A stretch of 64,000 nucleotides of DNA from Haloplanus salinarum (lineage in GTDB: Archaea > Halobacteriota > Halobacteria > Halobacteriales > Haloferacaceae): assembly GCF_024498175.1 (NCBI RefSeq), contig NZ_CP101823.1, positions 248,001 to 312,000 on the forward strand, read 5' to 3'. The position numbers were made by a program, and so were the translations under genes. Shown here piece by piece: positions 56,861-64,000 of this stretch (positions within the stretch are counted from its first letter, which is position 1; every line of letters starts with the position of its first letter). The notes beneath the pieces were generated by a model that was not told where the DNA came from, did no database searches, and saw only the letters and a program-made list of their open reading frames with translations.

Positions 56861-57279
56861 TCGACCATCTCGCCCGTCCCGGCGACGATGTCCGCCATCT
56901 CCTCGTCGTCCGGCGCGAGGCCAGCCAGCCGCCCGATCCGCATGATGCTGACGTGGTAGACGACCTGGACGCCCGGTTCCCGCTCCCAGACGACGACGTT
57001 GCACGGGAACAGCGCGCCCATCCGGCCGTCGCTGGCGTCGAGGACGCGGTCCGCCATCGCGGGGTTGCACGCCCCGAGCACGTAGTATGGGTCCCGGTCG
57101 GCGTCCACCTTCTCGTTGAGGAGGTCCGACGGCGAGAACTCGACGGGGACGCCGAACCCCGCCGCCTCGAACGTCTCCCGGACGTGTTCGACGGCCGCCT
57201 CGTGCTCCATCTCCAGGGTCGCTCGCTTCTCCCCGACGTCCGACGCGTCGAGCGTCGAGGGATCGATCGGAAGGGACAT
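56839..57279 (-). CDS. DUF302-family protein
   Basis: 146 residues. Typical blocks are VEHVRETFEAAGFGV, YYVLGACNPAMADRVL, FPCNVVVWE and VYHVSIMRI. The fold is small and soluble. Some relatives bind metals or ligands via the conserved Cys, but the role is not established. The ATG at 57279 gives MSLPIDPST. The 3' end is part of a 25-base tandem repeat. Confidence 0.88.
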   Translation of the reverse strand: MSLPIDPSTLDASDVGEKRATLEMEHEAAVEHVRETFEAAGFGVPVEFSPSDLLNEKVDADRDPYYVLGACNPAMADRVLDASDGRMGALFPCNVVVWEREPGVQVVYHVSIMRIGRLAGLAPDDEEMADIVAGTGEMVDAAFAAL

Positions 57280-57388
57280 GCCCGTAGCAACGGGCGCCGT
57301 CGGAATAAATGCGCCCGTCGCTCTCCCGTGGGCTGCGGACCGGGCGGTCGCCGTTACGGTGTCGACGAACGCCGCCGTGACGGACACG

Positions 57389-57396
57389 TTTATTTT
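57389..57396 (+). promoter_or_regulatory. TATA element of the second sensor kinase
   Basis: TTTATTTT centred 26-27 bases before the ATG at 57419, indicating a leaderless transcript. Confidence 0.6.
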
Positions 57397-57418
57397 GGAG
57401 ATGGGATTATCCCCTCGC

Positions 57419-59176
57419 ATGGAGACGGTCCGCGTCCTCGACGTCGGCGTCGGCGTCGCGGACGCCGTCTCGGATCGCTGGGTCGACGCCGTCCCCGTCG
57501 CCACGCTAACGGCCGCCCTCGACGGAGTCGGCGCCGGCGCCGACGTCGACGGCGTCGTGACCGCCCTCGACCTCCCGGACGGCGACGGGGTGGCGCTGAC
57601 CCGCGCCGTCCGCGAACGGGACCCGTCGCTTCCCGTCGTCGTGGTCGCCGACACGGGGAGCGAGGCGGCCGCGAGCGACGCCATCGCCGCCGGCGTGACC
57701 GACTACGTCCCGCGGTCGGCGGACGCCGACCTCGGCGCCCGCATCGCCGCGGCCGTCCGGGACGCCCCCGAGCGGGCGACCCGCCGGCCGGGTGCACTCC
57801 GGGCGTTCCCCGACGCGTGGTTCGTCGTCGACGCGGCGGGGCGGGTATCGGACGCGCGGGCGGGCCACGACGCGGCGGCCGTCCTCCCCGACGACCCGAC
57901 GGCGATGTGTGGCCGGGCCCTCGCGGACGTCTTTCCGGCATCGGCCGCCGAGACGCTCGACGCGGCGACGACGTGTGTCCTGCAGACGGGCGAGGTGCGC
58001 ACCGTCGAGTACCGCCTGCCCACGTCGTCCGGCGACGAGTGGGTCGAGGCGCGCGTCGCCACGGCCGACGGGACGCGCGCCGCCGTCGCCGCCCGCCCGA
58101 TCACCGAGCGAAAGCGTGAACTGGACGAACTCCGCCGCAAGCAGGCACACCTCTCGCAGGCACAGGAGGTGGCCCGGATCGGAAGCTGGTACCGACATTT
58201 CCCGTCCGAGGAGCTCTGGTGGTCGGACATCGTCTACGACATCTTCGGCCGGTCCCGCGAGGAGACGCCGACCCACGAGACGGTCCTGTCCTCTGTCCAC
58301 CCGGACGACCGGGACCACGTTGAGGACCGCTGGAACGCCGCGCTGGCGGGTGAGCCCTACGACATCGAACACCGGATCCTCGTCGACGGGGAGACACGCT
58401 GGGTCCGCGAGCGGGCCGAGCTCTCCTTTTCCGACGACGGCGACCCGGTCGATGCCCTCGGCGTCGTCCACGACGTCACCGACCGCAAGGAGTACGAGCG
58501 GCGACTGGAGACGACGAACGAACGCCTGGACGTGCTCCATCGCGTCGCGCGTCACGACATCCGCAACCGGATGAACGTCGTCCTGGGCTGTGCGTCGGAG
58601 CTTCGGTACGTCCTCGACGCCGACCCGGCGACGTCGCGGATGCTCGACCGCATCGAGGAGGCGGCCCGTGAACTCCTCGAAATCAGCACACAGCTCCGGG
58701 ACGCCGACCGGGTCGTCGCCTCCGACGCCGACCGCGAACCGATCGACGTGGCGTCGCTGGCCCGCGACCTGGCCGCCGAGTTCGCGGGGGAAGATCCGAC
58801 CGTCGAGTGGTACACCGCCATCCCCGACTCGCTTCCGGTGCGGGCGACGCCCGCGCTCGCCGTCGCGATCATGAACGTCTTCGAGAACGCCGTCGAACAC
58901 AACGAGGGGGACCCCCGGCGCGTGGCCGTCGTCGTCTCGGAACGGGACGACGACCGGGTCGAGGTCCGCGTCGTCGACGACGGCCCCGGACTGCCGGCCG
59001 TGGAACGGGAATTGCTCGTCGGCGACCGCGAACCCACGCAGGTGGCTCACTCGAGCGGCCTCGGCCTGTGGATCACACGCTGGATCGTCGGCAACGCGGG
59101 CGGCTCCCTCGACGTTCACGACGGCCGGAACGGGGGAACGGTCGTCACCATCGACCTGCCGCCAGAGACCCCGTAA
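57419..59176 (+). CDS. Soluble sensor histidine kinase: receiver-like, PAS, PAS/PAC, HisKA, HATPase
   Basis: 585 residues. The N-terminal 105 residues resemble a receiver domain (VVTALDLPDGDG with Asp, VVVADTG, AAGVTDYVPR) but lack the early acidic pair, so it may be degenerate. A PAS domain at about 118-230 and a PAS/PAC at 255-360 follow (GSWYRHFPSEELWWSD). HisKA carries RHDIRNRMN, and the ATPase has NVFENAVEHNEG, DDGPGLP and SSGLGLWI. No membrane segment. Partner unknown. The start is fixed by the TATA spacing. Confidence 0.9.
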   Translation: METVRVLDVGVGVADAVSDRWVDAVPVATLTAALDGVGAGADVDGVVTALDLPDGDGVALTRAVRERDPSLPVVVVADTGSEAAASDAIAAGVTDYVPRSADADLGARIAAAVRDAPERATRRPGALRAFPDAWFVVDAAGRVSDARAGHDAAAVLPDDPTAMCGRALADVFPASAAETLDAATTCVLQTGEVRTVEYRLPTSSGDEWVEARVATADGTRAAVAARPITERKRELDELRRKQAHLSQAQEVARIGSWYRHFPSEELWWSDIVYDIFGRSREETPTHETVLSSVHPDDRDHVEDRWNAALAGEPYDIEHRILVDGETRWVRERAELSFSDDGDPVDALGVVHDVTDRKEYERRLETTNERLDVLHRVARHDIRNRMNVVLGCASELRYVLDADPATSRMLDRIEEAARELLEISTQLRDADRVVASDADREPIDVASLARDLAAEFAGEDPTVEWYTAIPDSLPVRATPALAVAIMNVFENAVEHNEGDPRRVAVVVSERDDDRVEVRVVDDGPGLPAVERELLVGDREPTQVAHSSGLGLWITRWIVGNAGGSLDVHDGRNGGTVVTIDLPPETP

Positions 59177-59839
59177 CTACAGCGGGACGGGGAGCCACGA
59201 CAGCAGGCGCACGACCGTCGCCGTCGGGACGATGGGTGGGTTGAGCACCAGCCAATCGAGCAGGGCGAGCCCGCCCCCGTGGGCCACGACGGAGGGGAGG
59301 ATCGACTCGCTCCGGTAGTCGACGGCGCCGAAGAGCACGTCCGCCGGCGCGGACAGCAGGAGTTCTATCGGCGGCTTGTGGACGTGATGGAAGGCGTAGA
59401 CGACGGGGCTGATGAAGACGCTCTTGATCCCGAGTTCGCGGACGCCGACACAGAGCAACCCCCGGTAGTACGTCTCCGCGGCGGCGGCGACGACGAACTG
59501 GGCGGCGGCGTGGGGCAGGAACGTCGCGAGCGCGGTGTCGGTCGCCCACATCGGATAGTACGCTCGGATCGTCGGCAGCGACGACCCCACGACGTAGAAG
59601 GGGATGACGACGAGGGCGAGCGCCACGGTGTTGCGGAGCACGCGCCGGTCGACGTGCCATCCGATGTCGCGACCGCGGCCGACCGCCAGCGCGCAGGGCA
59701 GACAGACGAACAGCGTCACGTCCCGAACCAGCCTGGCGGGCAGGCTGGTGGACGGCACGCTCCAGAGCGACCAGAGAACCGAGAGACAGAGACCGGCGAG
59801 CAGCGACGTCCGCACCCAGGAGAGCCGGGGGCGGTTCAC
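59177..59839 (-). CDS. CPBP-family intramembrane metalloprotease-like protein
   Basis: 220 residues, about six helices. The first motif reads AAETYYRGLL, keeping the ExxxR but with Ala for the first Glu of EExxxR. The second motif is VYAFHHVHKP and the third VVAHGGGLALL. Family members (Rce1/Abi) cleave prenylated proteins or act in bacteriocin immunity. Loss of the first Glu makes activity uncertain. It abuts the kinase gene tail to tail and follows the DUF5789 gene by one base. Confidence 0.8.
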   Translation of the reverse strand: MNRPRLSWVRTSLLAGLCLSVLWSLWSVPSTSLPARLVRDVTLFVCLPCALAVGRGRDIGWHVDRRVLRNTVALALVVIPFYVVGSSLPTIRAYYPMWATDTALATFLPHAAAQFVVAAAAETYYRGLLCVGVRELGIKSVFISPVVYAFHHVHKPPIELLLSAPADVLFGAVDYRSESILPSVVAHGGGLALLDWLVLNPPIVPTATVVRLLSWLPVPL

Positions 59840-59840
59840 C

Positions 59841-60128
59841 TCACTTCTCGGCCGTGGCGACCGGCCCCGTCCCGATCACCGAGCGGACCGCGGACAGGAA
59901 CGTCTGTCGCGTATCGAAGTAGGTTTCGTCGACGTCGTCGAGCACCGAATCGAGCGTCCGTGGCCCGTCGGGGGTCCGGATCGTCGCCGACCCCTCCTTC
60001 CGTCGCACGTTGCTCGCCTCCTGTGGCCAGGTGAGCCGGGAGGCCACCCGTGCCAGCGGCGCCCCCTCGACCGGCTCGCCCTCGCCGAGTTCGACCGCCG
60101 GCTCCGTGTCGTCCTCGTCCTCTGCCAT
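59841..60128 (-). CDS. DUF5789-family protein
   Basis: 95 residues. An acidic N-terminus is followed by the conserved block RLTWPQEASNVRRKEG, IRTPDGPRTLDSVL and TRQTFLSAVRSVIG. The family is a small haloarchaeal group without assigned function. Its stop is one base before the ATG of the CPBP gene, so the two are cotranslated. Confidence 0.82.
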   Translation of the reverse strand: MAEDEDDTEPAVELGEGEPVEGAPLARVASRLTWPQEASNVRRKEGSATIRTPDGPRTLDSVLDDVDETYFDTRQTFLSAVRSVIGTGPVATAEK

Positions 60129-60252
60129 GGACCACGGTACTCCCGCCCGGGAGTTAATCCCTTCGAACCGCCCGGAACCGTTCGCACCAGCGACACGCCG
60201 TCACACGCCCGTCTGACGTAGGGTTTTGTGGGTGGGCGGCGTAGCTCAGCCC

Positions 60253-61158
60253 ATGACCAGTCTCGGGGAGGTCTACCACGGGGATGACCGGAGCGGTCCG
60301 AGTCTCCGGCAGATCTACGCGGGGGCGAGCCTCTTTCTCGTTGGCATCGTCCTCGTCGTGGCTGGAATCATCGTCGCTACGACCGACGTGTTACTGGGCG
60401 GCGGAACCACCCTCCTCGACGTGCGCGAGTACGGCGGCATCCTCGCCGGCCTCGGCGTGCCCGCCGTCTTCCTCGGCATCTCGGCGGTCCTCCCCGCGGA
60501 GCGCTCGACGCGTGCCGCCGCGGGCATCGGGGCCAGCGTCGCCGTCCTCGGCGTCGCGCTGTTCTCCCACGCCTACCCCTGCCGGTGGTCCGGCGCCAAC
60601 TGCGCCCCCGGCATGGTCGACCTGACGCTCCCGACAGCCGGCGTCTACTTCCTCGGCGCGCTCACCACCTTCTGGTGTCTGTTCGTCGGCATCGCCAACT
60701 TCAAGACGCGCAACGACCCCGGCGGCACCGTCACCATGGAGGTGACCCGACAGGGAGAGACGAAGGTGATCGAGGTGGACCGCTCGACGTCGCGTGGCGG
60801 GGTCGGCCTCGGCGGGAGCGCCTCCGGCCCGACGGCCACCGTCGGCGCCGAGGTGAGCGACGGCGGCGCCGACGAGGACGACATCCGCGAAGTCGCCACC
60901 GTCTCCTCCGGTTCTGAGTCGACGGGGACGTCGAGTCCCCAGTCGCCGCCGTCGCCGTCCGGTCCGACCGACGCCACCGACGAGACTTGGAAGTCGACGG
61001 CCGCGACCGACGCGACCACCGACGCCGCCGACCGCTACTGTGGCAACTGCGAACACTTCGAGTACGTCCGCACCGAGCGCGGCATCCAGCCCTACTGTGG
61101 CTACCACGACGGTGTCATGGCCGATATGGACGCCTGCGAGGACTGGCGCAGTCGCTAG
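60253..61158 (+). CDS. DUF7139-type membrane protein with C-terminal Cys cluster
   Basis: 301 residues from ATG 60253. Four membrane helices lie in the first 150 residues, then a Ser/Thr/Asp-rich linker (about 165-260) and a C-terminal module YCGNCEHFEYV...YCGYHDGVM...ACEDW with five cysteines and a His. The module resembles a small zinc or iron-sulfur domain. Function unknown. Confidence 0.78.
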   Translation: MTSLGEVYHGDDRSGPSLRQIYAGASLFLVGIVLVVAGIIVATTDVLLGGGTTLLDVREYGGILAGLGVPAVFLGISAVLPAERSTRAAAGIGASVAVLGVALFSHAYPCRWSGANCAPGMVDLTLPTAGVYFLGALTTFWCLFVGIANFKTRNDPGGTVTMEVTRQGETKVIEVDRSTSRGGVGLGGSASGPTATVGAEVSDGGADEDDIREVATVSSGSESTGTSSPQSPPSPSGPTDATDETWKSTAATDATTDAADRYCGNCEHFEYVRTERGIQPYCGYHDGVMADMDACEDWRSR

Positions 61159-61168
61159 CTCGGGGGTC

Positions 61169-61618
61169 TCACCCGCTCCGATCCTCCAGCCGTCGCCGCA
61201 CGTCCGCCCAGTGGCTGCCCTTCCAGAAGTGGCCGCCACACCGCTCGCACCGCCAGACGTCGGTCTCGGCGGGGTCGGGCGCGTCCGCCGGCGCCGTCGC
61301 CGACGCGGCGACGGGGTCGAGCGGGCCGTTACACCGCCCGCACCGTCGCGGCCGCTCGGGGAGCGAGAGCGACACCCCCGCCTCGCGGAGTTCCCGCAGC
61401 TGCTTCTCGACGTCCCGTGCCGTGAGTCGGATCGCCCCCTCGGTCCGCGCGGCGAGGTCGGCGTCCCGGGTGAGCAGCCGCCGGTCCTCGCGCTCGGCGA
61501 GTTTCCGGACGGCGTCGTCGGCCTCGACCCCCCGATCGAGGGCGTAGGCGGTGTCGTACCCACACATCCGGAGGTACGTCGCCAGTTTGCCGAGCATCGC
61601 GTCACAGAGGAACCGCAT
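61169..61618 (-). CDS. Mut7-C RNase-domain protein (PIN-like fold plus zinc ribbon)
   Basis: 149 residues. RFLCDAMLGKLATYLRMCGYDT and LLTRDADLA hold the acidic PIN-like residues. The zinc ribbon uses CGRCNGPL and CERCGGHFW. The family is predicted to degrade RNA or tRNA. The ATG at 61618 is two bases from the stop of the PolX gene upstream on the same strand, so they are probably cotranscribed. Confidence 0.88.
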   Translation of the reverse strand: MRFLCDAMLGKLATYLRMCGYDTAYALDRGVEADDAVRKLAEREDRRLLTRDADLAARTEGAIRLTARDVEKQLRELREAGVSLSLPERPRRCGRCNGPLDPVAASATAPADAPDPAETDVWRCERCGGHFWKGSHWADVRRRLEDRSG

Positions 61619-61620
61619 CC

Positions 61621-63372
61621 TCAGTCGAGGAACGCCGACAGCGTCCCGACCGGGGCGGCGTTCACCACGTCGTCGGCCTCGGCCCACCCCCGGCGAACGG
61701 TGTGGACGCCGTACCGTCGATAGTCCAGTTCGTCGACCCCGTGGGCGTCGGTGTCGACGACGATCGGTGCCCCGGCCTCGACGGCGGTCCTGACCGCCGC
61801 GTCGTTCAGGTCGAGGCGATGGGGGTTGGCGTTCACCTCCAGGGCCGTGTCGGCGTCGGCGGCCGCCGCGGCCAGTCGGTCGAGGTCCGGATCGAGCCCC
61901 GGTCGGTCGTTGATGAGGCGGCCGGTCGGGTGGCCGAGGACGTCCGTCTCGGGGTGTTCGACCGCGGCGACGAGCCGATCCGTCGCCGTCTCCCGATCCT
62001 GGCCGAGCCCGCTGTGGGGCGAGGCGATCACCAAGTCGAGTTCGGCGAGGACGTCATCGCCGACCGAGAGGTCGCCGTCGGCGTCGACGTTGGCCTCGAC
62101 GCCGTGGAACACCTCGACGTCGGCGTCGGCGGCCGCGTCCGCGACGGCCGCGGTCTGCTCGCGCAGGTCGTCGTCGTCGAGGCCGACGCCCCCGACCATC
62201 CCCGGGCCGGTCGCGTGGTCCGTGATGGCGACGTAGTCGTCGCCGCGTTCGGCCGCGGCCGCGATCATCGTCCCGATCGACTCGGTCCCGTCGGACCAGT
62301 CGGTGTGGACGTGGAGGTCACCCCGGACGTCGCCGGGTTCGATTAGGGTCGGGAGGCGGCCCTCCCGGGCGGCCTCGATCTCTCCCCGATCCTCGCGGAG
62401 CTCCGGCGGGATGGGCGGGAGGTCGAGCGCCTCGTACATCTCGGCCTCGGTCGCGCCGCCGATCCGCCGGCCGGTGCGCTGGCCCTCCTCCCCCTCGTCG
62501 GCGACGTCCCCGACGTCGAAGACGCCGTACTCGTTTATCTTCAGGTCGCGCTCGATGGCGAGGTTCCGGAGGTGGACGTTGTGGTCCTTGCTCCCGGTGA
62601 AATACTGGAGCGCCGAACCGAACTCGTCGGGGACGACCACCCGACAGTCCACGCGGAGGCCCCGGGCCCGGACGCTCGCTTTCGTCGTCCCCGACTCGAT
62701 CACGTCGTCGACGGCCGCCCAGTCGAGGAAGGCGTCGACGGCCGCGGGGGCGTCCTCGCTCGCCACCAACACGTCGACGTCGCCGATAGTCTCGCGCCAC
62801 CGGCGGAGCGACCCCGCGACATCGGCGCGCTCGATCGGTGCCGCTCGGCGGAGGCGGTCGAGGACCGTCTCCGCGACCGGGCGGGCGTCGCCGAGGAGTT
62901 CCCGCTCCTGGGCCTGGCGGGCGAAGGGGACGTTCTCGAGGATGTTCGCCTCGGTCTTGGCGCCGAACCCCGACACCTCGCGGAGCTCGCCTGCCTCCGC
63001 CGCGGCCTCCAGTTCGTCGAGGGTCGTGATCCCGAGCGCCTCGTGGAGCGTGCCGACCGTCTTCGGGCCGACGCCCTCGACGCTCGTCAACGCCGCCATG
63101 TCGACGGGGAGTTCCTCGCGGAGTTCGGCCAGTTCCTCGATGTCGCCGGTTTCGACGTACTCGACGATCTTATCGGCCAGCGCCTCGCCGACGCCGTCGA
63201 TCCGCTCGACGGCGTCCCGGCCCTCCGCCACGAGGTCCTCGATCGGGGTCGGGTGCTCGCGGACGTTCTCGGCGGCGCGACGGTAGCTCCGGGGTTTGTA
63301 CTCGACGCCCTCGGCTTCGAGCAGGTCGGCCATCTCCTCGAACCGGGTCGCCACCTCCGCGTTCAGGCTCAC
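61621..63372 (-). CDS. polX: Family X DNA polymerase with C-terminal PHP domain
   Basis: 583 residues from GTG 63372. Order: helical 8-kDa-like domain (1-80), helix-hairpin-helix motifs (IDGVGEALADKIVEY, VEGVGPKTVGTL), nucleotidyltransferase core (GSLRRWRETIGDVDVLVAS with the Asp pair) and a PHP metallo-domain (DLHVHTDWSDG, AITDHATG, DTDAHG). Such enzymes fill gaps in base-excision repair and have 3'-5' exonuclease or AP activity through PHP. Its start overlaps the stop of the DUF5788 gene. Confidence 0.93.
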   Translation of the reverse strand: MSLNAEVATRFEEMADLLEAEGVEYKPRSYRRAAENVREHPTPIEDLVAEGRDAVERIDGVGEALADKIVEYVETGDIEELAELREELPVDMAALTSVEGVGPKTVGTLHEALGITTLDELEAAAEAGELREVSGFGAKTEANILENVPFARQAQERELLGDARPVAETVLDRLRRAAPIERADVAGSLRRWRETIGDVDVLVASEDAPAAVDAFLDWAAVDDVIESGTTKASVRARGLRVDCRVVVPDEFGSALQYFTGSKDHNVHLRNLAIERDLKINEYGVFDVGDVADEGEEGQRTGRRIGGATEAEMYEALDLPPIPPELREDRGEIEAAREGRLPTLIEPGDVRGDLHVHTDWSDGTESIGTMIAAAAERGDDYVAITDHATGPGMVGGVGLDDDDLREQTAAVADAAADADVEVFHGVEANVDADGDLSVGDDVLAELDLVIASPHSGLGQDRETATDRLVAAVEHPETDVLGHPTGRLINDRPGLDPDLDRLAAAAADADTALEVNANPHRLDLNDAAVRTAVEAGAPIVVDTDAHGVDELDYRRYGVHTVRRGWAEADDVVNAAPVGTLSAFLD

Positions 63373-63812
63373 GGGCGCCCCCGGGTGTTGTGGCTCGTGT
63401 CCTCGTTCCCGAGCGCCTTCCGCAGGAACTTCATCCACCGCTTGCGGTCCGCGGCCTCCTGGGCCTCGGCCTCGCGTTCGAGGTCCGCCGGGCCGAGCGC
63501 TTCGAGGGCGTTGAGTGCGCGGTCGATGCCGACGATGCTCTCGGCCAGCCGCTCGCCCTCGGCGTAGCTCACCTCGCCGTCCTCGATGCGCTGGAGTCGT
63601 TCGAGTCGTTCGCGACGGAGGTTCCGCTTCGCTCGCTCGACCCGCTCGCGTTCGCCCGTCGGCACCGTCTCGCGGCGCTTGATCTCGAAGACGAACTCCT
63701 GGAGGTCCACCTCCTCGCCCTGCACCTCGATGGTCTCGGGGATGGCCGCGCCCACCGTCGCGGCCTCGCGGTTGACGCGTTCGAGGAGTTGCTTGCGCTC
63801 GAACTCTTTCAC
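63369..63812 (-). CDS. DUF5788-family protein
   Basis: 147 residues, strongly helical and charged: EFERKQLLERVNREAATVGA, VDLQEFVFEIKRRETV, LRRERLERLQRIEDGEVSY and RKRWMKFLRKALG. It is a haloarchaeal family without known function. The four-base overlap with polX suggests a partner in the same repair context. Confidence 0.82.
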   Translation of the reverse strand: MKEFERKQLLERVNREAATVGAAIPETIEVQGEEVDLQEFVFEIKRRETVPTGERERVERAKRNLRRERLERLQRIEDGEVSYAEGERLAESIVGIDRALNALEALGPADLEREAEAQEAADRKRWMKFLRKALGNEDTSHNTRGRP

Positions 63813-63833
63813 GCCGGAACGTTCGTGGGCCGC

Positions 63834-64000
63834 TCACTTCGCTCCTTCGCCCGCGTCGGTGTAGGGGTCCTCGATGTCCGGGTCGCCGCCGAGGGCGACC
63901 CCCACCCGCCGGGTGACCAGGTCGAACACGAGGACGACCGGCAGGAGGAGGCGGCCGACGATCCACACCGGCCGTGCCGTCCTGAGCGACCACTCCTCCG
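63834..64000 (-). CDS. Membrane protein, N-terminal part cut by the window edge
   Basis: Frame open to the last base. The visible 55 residues contain EWSLRTARPVWIVGRLLL, a hydrophobic helix (LLLPVVLVFDLVT) and a polar C-terminus DPDIEDPYTDAGEGAK before TGA. No family recognised. It lies upstream of DUF5788 by 21 bases on the same strand. Confidence 0.6.
   Translation of the reverse strand, partial: EEWSLRTARPVWIVGRLLLPVVLVFDLVTRRVGVALGGDPDIEDPYTDAGEGAK

Overview
The window looks like a chromosomal segment of a haloarchaeon (class Halobacteria). Base composition is very GC-rich with GC-ending codons, the predicted proteins are strongly acidic, and many genes have a TATA-like box about 26-30 nt before the start codon (leaderless transcripts). 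Archaeal markers include TFB, TrmB, GfcR, an archaeal-type ProS, NreA, SipW/TasA-type secreted proteins and several haloarchaeal DUF families. The genus cannot be fixed from the sequence. I see no tRNA, rRNA, CRISPR array, transposase or replication origin.

Layout. 0-5.3 kb: the 3' end of a sulfatase, a DUF4330/membrane-protein pair, a nucleotide-sugar epimerase and a UlaG-like metallo-beta-lactamase. 5.5-8.8 kb: two very divergent group II chaperonin genes, tail to tail. 8.8-12.2 kb: a CurA-type reductase, two ubiquitin-like MoaD/ThiS proteins (one without the terminal Gly-Gly) and a tungsten aldehyde:ferredoxin oxidoreductase. 12.2-18.5 kb: a sugar-catabolism block with KDG kinase, KD(P)G aldolase, a HAD phosphatase, glucose dehydrogenase, GfcR and TrmB. 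These cover most of a semi-phosphorylative Entner-Doudoroff route plus two sugar regulators. 18.5-23.4 kb: a large hybrid sensor kinase carrying an in-frame repeat, an unknown protein, a GbsR/MarR regulator and a divergent small protein. 23.4-29 kb: envelope glycan genes (UppP, a polyprenyl-phosphate sugar transferase, an epimerase and an STT3/AglB-like membrane protein lacking the WWDYG motif).

31.5-40.4 kb is the most unusual part. It holds three or four TasA/camelysin-type secreted subunits, one with a complete von Willebrand A domain inserted into its scaffold, a SipW-type signal peptidase, an Asp/Ser-repeat surface protein and a small membrane protein. Three of the secreted-protein genes are each preceded by the same hairpin, whose stem and loop match a tRNA T-arm. 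A membrane-anchored DUF7344 winged-helix gene lies divergently upstream.

40.4-64 kb is mostly housekeeping: an HD hydrolase, ferredoxin-type glutamate synthase, ProS, endonuclease V, a rhomboid protease, pyrophosphatase, a PadR regulator, the rnhA pair, an alpha/beta hydrolase, a TFB whose zinc-ribbon cysteines are gone, NreA with a PCNA-binding tail, TrkH, DUF302, a second sensor kinase, a CPBP protease, DUF5789, DUF7139, a Mut7-C protein, PolX with a PHP domain, DUF5788 and a partial membrane protein.

Working view: the glycan genes and the SipW/TasA cluster together look like a cell-surface or biofilm-matrix region. The rest is ordinary haloarchaeal chromosome with several divergent paralogues (chaperonins, TFB, STT3) that may have specialised roles.
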